NCBI GenBank assembly: GCA_026874595.1
Contig: CM049306.1
Location: 53,908,019 to 53,972,018, forward strand
Length of the DNA stretch: 64,000 nucleotides
DNA from: Sipunculus nudus
Taxonomy: Eukaryota; Annelida; Sipuncula; Golfingiida; Sipunculidae
Reading direction: 5' to 3'
Positions 59,718-64,000 of this stretch are shown here, in pieces. Numbering within the stretch: the first letter of the stretch is position 1; each line of letters opens with the position of its first letter. A model generated the notes under the pieces. The model was given only the letters and a program-made list of their open reading frames with translations, had not been told where the DNA came from and ran no database searches. A program made the position numbers and the translations under genes.

Positions 59718-60420
59718 CGCAGCTTAAGACGAGAAGTCAAATATTGAGAAATTTAAAAAAAATACCTTTACATAGTTCATGTCAGAACAATAGGTCGACT
59801 TCAATTACTACAGGGCAACAAACTGACAGACAGACCAACAGCGATATAAGAGGACCCGACCTTGACAAAAGAGGTTTTACTGTAGTTAATGGATTGTCTG
59901 CCTGGCCCAATGTTTCACTGGAGCTCCATTAATCTATAATTGTTGAGCTTACTTTTGCTGGGGAAGTCATTCCCTATCAAATTAGTCTCTGTCACTTTAG
60001 AAATAAGATTTATTGCTTAATCCGAATTCAGTAAACTGTTACTGACTATAAAATATAAATATTTCAGTATATTTTTGCATATATATATATATAAATATAT
60101 ATATTTAGGGTAGATTCTGAAAAGACGAATAACCAATCAATCAAAAAACGAACAGCAAATATATTTAAACAATTTGCTTTAAAAATATTCACATTGTTTC
60201 AAATAACAAATTTGTCTTGTTCAGTAAGAATAAAGAACGATCCACAGTCCTTGTAAAATTAGAAATTGATTGTTTTTTTTTTGCAACAAGATTTAAACAA
60301 CTCCGTTTCAATACCAATGTAATCTTATCACGTAACGCATGTCATAATTAAAATTGGATGAGAAGTCGTTGTTCTTTACCAGGAAACCGGAAAGATTGTT
60401 GATTGGTTTTTATTATCTAA

Positions 60421-60476
60421 AAATAACAGATTAATGACTAGATTCAATCGGATCCAGAATGAACATAATCGTAGAA
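60421..60476. other. Highly conserved non-coding stretch 2, second copy
   Basis: Identical over 56 bp to 35,624-35,679. Confidence 0.55.
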
Positions 60477-61132
60477 AACTACCACTTTTAATCCATACGA
60501 CGTAAAAAATTGAAACTCAACATAATTATATTGAGAGATCTTATGACATGACTATAAAAGTGAATTGCTATTACTACCTTTAAGAAAGTAAGTTTTAAAG
60601 GTTTTTTCAATATGGCAATCAAAATTCTTGTTTTAAACTATTCGATTTTTCAACTTTACGACGATATGCTATTCTTATAAATATTATTGTTAATGTTATT
60701 GTAGTTCTTATAAATATTGTTATTAACTTATAAAATGTAACCGGTTTCAAAGACAATATAGTTGCTATGTATATTAATCATATAATACATGGCCTTTTAG
60801 CGTGAGGAGTTAATATTAAACCGTTATAATCATAGCATAAATGTGTATATGTTTTGTTGAAATAAATTTTAAAAAATCTCACTATTACACATTAGAGTTG
60901 AAGTTTATTGTATTTTAAAAATTACATAAAAATAAAGAATTGTACCACACCATTAACCTCACAGCACAATCGTATTTAGTAAAATGAACGCGTTCTGCAG
61001 GTTATTTTGTTGAAGTCTCTTGACCCGGAGGTATTATTCTGCATGAAAGAAGGGTATCATTTTTCATATGCCTTAACCTTGGTACGGTATGGTGTATATT
61101 TGGGATGTATCAATATACCAATATATTGATAC

Positions 61133-61450
61133 TGTTATAGATGTCTGTTTTATTGTGAGCTGTTCACATGTCTCTTTTATTGTGCGCTGTTGACATTCTG
61201 ATTCGTGTTTGGCCTAAGCCCTGGGCGTTGCTATGCTCCAGCGTTCCTTGTTCTAGCTGGCCGGGTGCGGCCCACGTGTAAACACAGCGGTCATGGTAGT
61301 CTGGGGCTTTCTCGCCTGGCCGAGCCGGGCCGGCCCACGCGTGAACCCTGATATGTATAAACACAGTGATGTTGTTCTAGATGTTTCCTGTAACGTGTGT
61401 ACATTAACATTAAAGCAAATCAACATTAAAGCAAATCAAACCAAACAACC
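61133..61450. other. GC-rich insertion at the duplication break, possible LTR remnant
   Basis: It starts TGTTATAGATG directly after GATAC, where homology with 36,325 ends. It contains a 27-bp tandem pair (61,141-61,167 and 61,168-61,194, ATGTCTSTTTTATTGTG core), GC-rich CTGGCCGGG and CTGGCCGAGCCGGGCC blocks, TGTATAAACACAG and a 17-bp ACATTAAAGCAAATCAA tandem pair. LTR-like, but no far end or target duplication was found. Confidence 0.4.
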
Positions 61451-61920
61451 ATCATCAAAGAAAGTTTATTTTAGGCTAAAGCTACATTCACCTATAAAAA
61501 CGAATGTTCCCAGGTTTGTAGCCATTGCAATCTTCGTATTATCAACGTCGTCATTATCTTTGAGATTATCGCATTTGGACAGCTGAACAAAGACAATGCT
61601 TTAGTTATAGGCAATGCCGCCTGGTGGCACCACACGTACTGCTGGGCAGGAGCTTATGCTATCTGAGAAAGTCAAGCTTATTCGACTGAGTGAATCAGCA
61701 AAAAAGAGCCTACGCGAGCATATGAACATTGTTTTTACGGATGTCTTCATAGCCTTTACTTCTTATATTGCTCACTACTTTAGATAAGTAAAAATTATCA
61801 AAGTTTTTATATGAATATATTGAATGCAGGATGTGTGCATGAATATGTATTACATATACATGAAATCTGATATAATACAATAAACTCATCCTTGCAGCCG
61901 TTCTTTTTCTTCATTTATTA
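61451..61920. other. Non-coding stretch
   Basis: Private to the second copy. No supported gene. Confidence 0.35.

Positions 61921-64000
<2,080 letters not shown>

Larger units (their letters stand above)
55143..61132 (+). repeat. Duplicated block 3, second copy (partner 29,452-36,325)
   Basis: Collinear counterpart of 29,452-36,325. It lacks the Harbinger-like MITE and the TACGCTC element, and keeps the hAT-like unit (about 55,596-56,005), the conserved stretches (56,836-56,921 and 60,421-60,476) and a fuller TTTACC MITE. The match stops at GATAC (61,128-61,132). Confidence 0.92.

Noticed and set aside
59307-59740. Overlapping 91- and 108-codon frames on opposite strands
   Set aside because: They lie largely in the TTTACC MITE, and the first segment copy does not preserve them.

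Overview
This window looks like animal nuclear DNA, most likely from a marine invertebrate, with a bivalve mollusc as my best guess. It is AT-rich, full of short inverted-repeat transposons, degraded retroelements, AT microsatellites and satellite-like arrays. I found no convincing intact host gene. Nearly all open frames are short and lack recognisable domains. The only coding sequence I can name belongs to mobile elements: two near-identical copies of a non-LTR reverse transcriptase, a second and older non-LTR fragment, and the start of an LTR-retrotransposon gag. The organism call is an inference from genome texture and from a satellite-bearing element that resembles repeats I associate with bivalves; it was not checked against a database.

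Layout. 1-6,860: a ~335-bp satellite array (plus orientation) invaded by a 5'-truncated non-LTR retrotransposon, with array end and LINE together tandemly duplicated (2.25 kb, nearly identical). 6,860-10,060: a GC-rich homopolymer-bearing repeat (two copies), a ~55-60-bp degenerate tandem repeat, an LTR with an attached gag start, and a decayed LINE carboxyl end. 10,060-25,070: mostly non-coding, with two Harbinger-like MITEs, a pogo-like terminus, a candidate solo LTR, AT microsatellites and a strong hairpin. 25,071-25,789: a 719-bp TIR element whose sister copy sits inverted at 34,370-35,067.

The largest structure is an old direct duplication. Blocks of 25.9-38.8 kb recur in the same order at 46.9-64.0 kb and run off the window end. 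Comparing the two copies gives empty sites and dates some insertions: the 34,370 element (perfect 9-bp target duplication) and the Harbinger MITE at 30,384 are only in the first copy, whereas a hAT-like unit and a TTTACC-ended MITE are in both. Two stretches inside the duplication (86 bp and 56 bp without a mismatch) are much better conserved than their surroundings and have no evident reading frame, so they are candidate conserved regulatory elements. Between the two copies lie a MITE nested in GGACCGG-rich sequence (41.5-42.5 kb) and a second ~335-bp satellite array in minus orientation (44.4-46.7 kb). Near the end, a 24-bp minisatellite (54.3-54.5 kb) encodes a repeated octapeptide in frame.

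I see no CRISPR, operon or other prokaryotic system. The most notable objects are the paired TIR element with its empty site, the conserved non-coding blocks, and the satellite-LINE composite duplication.
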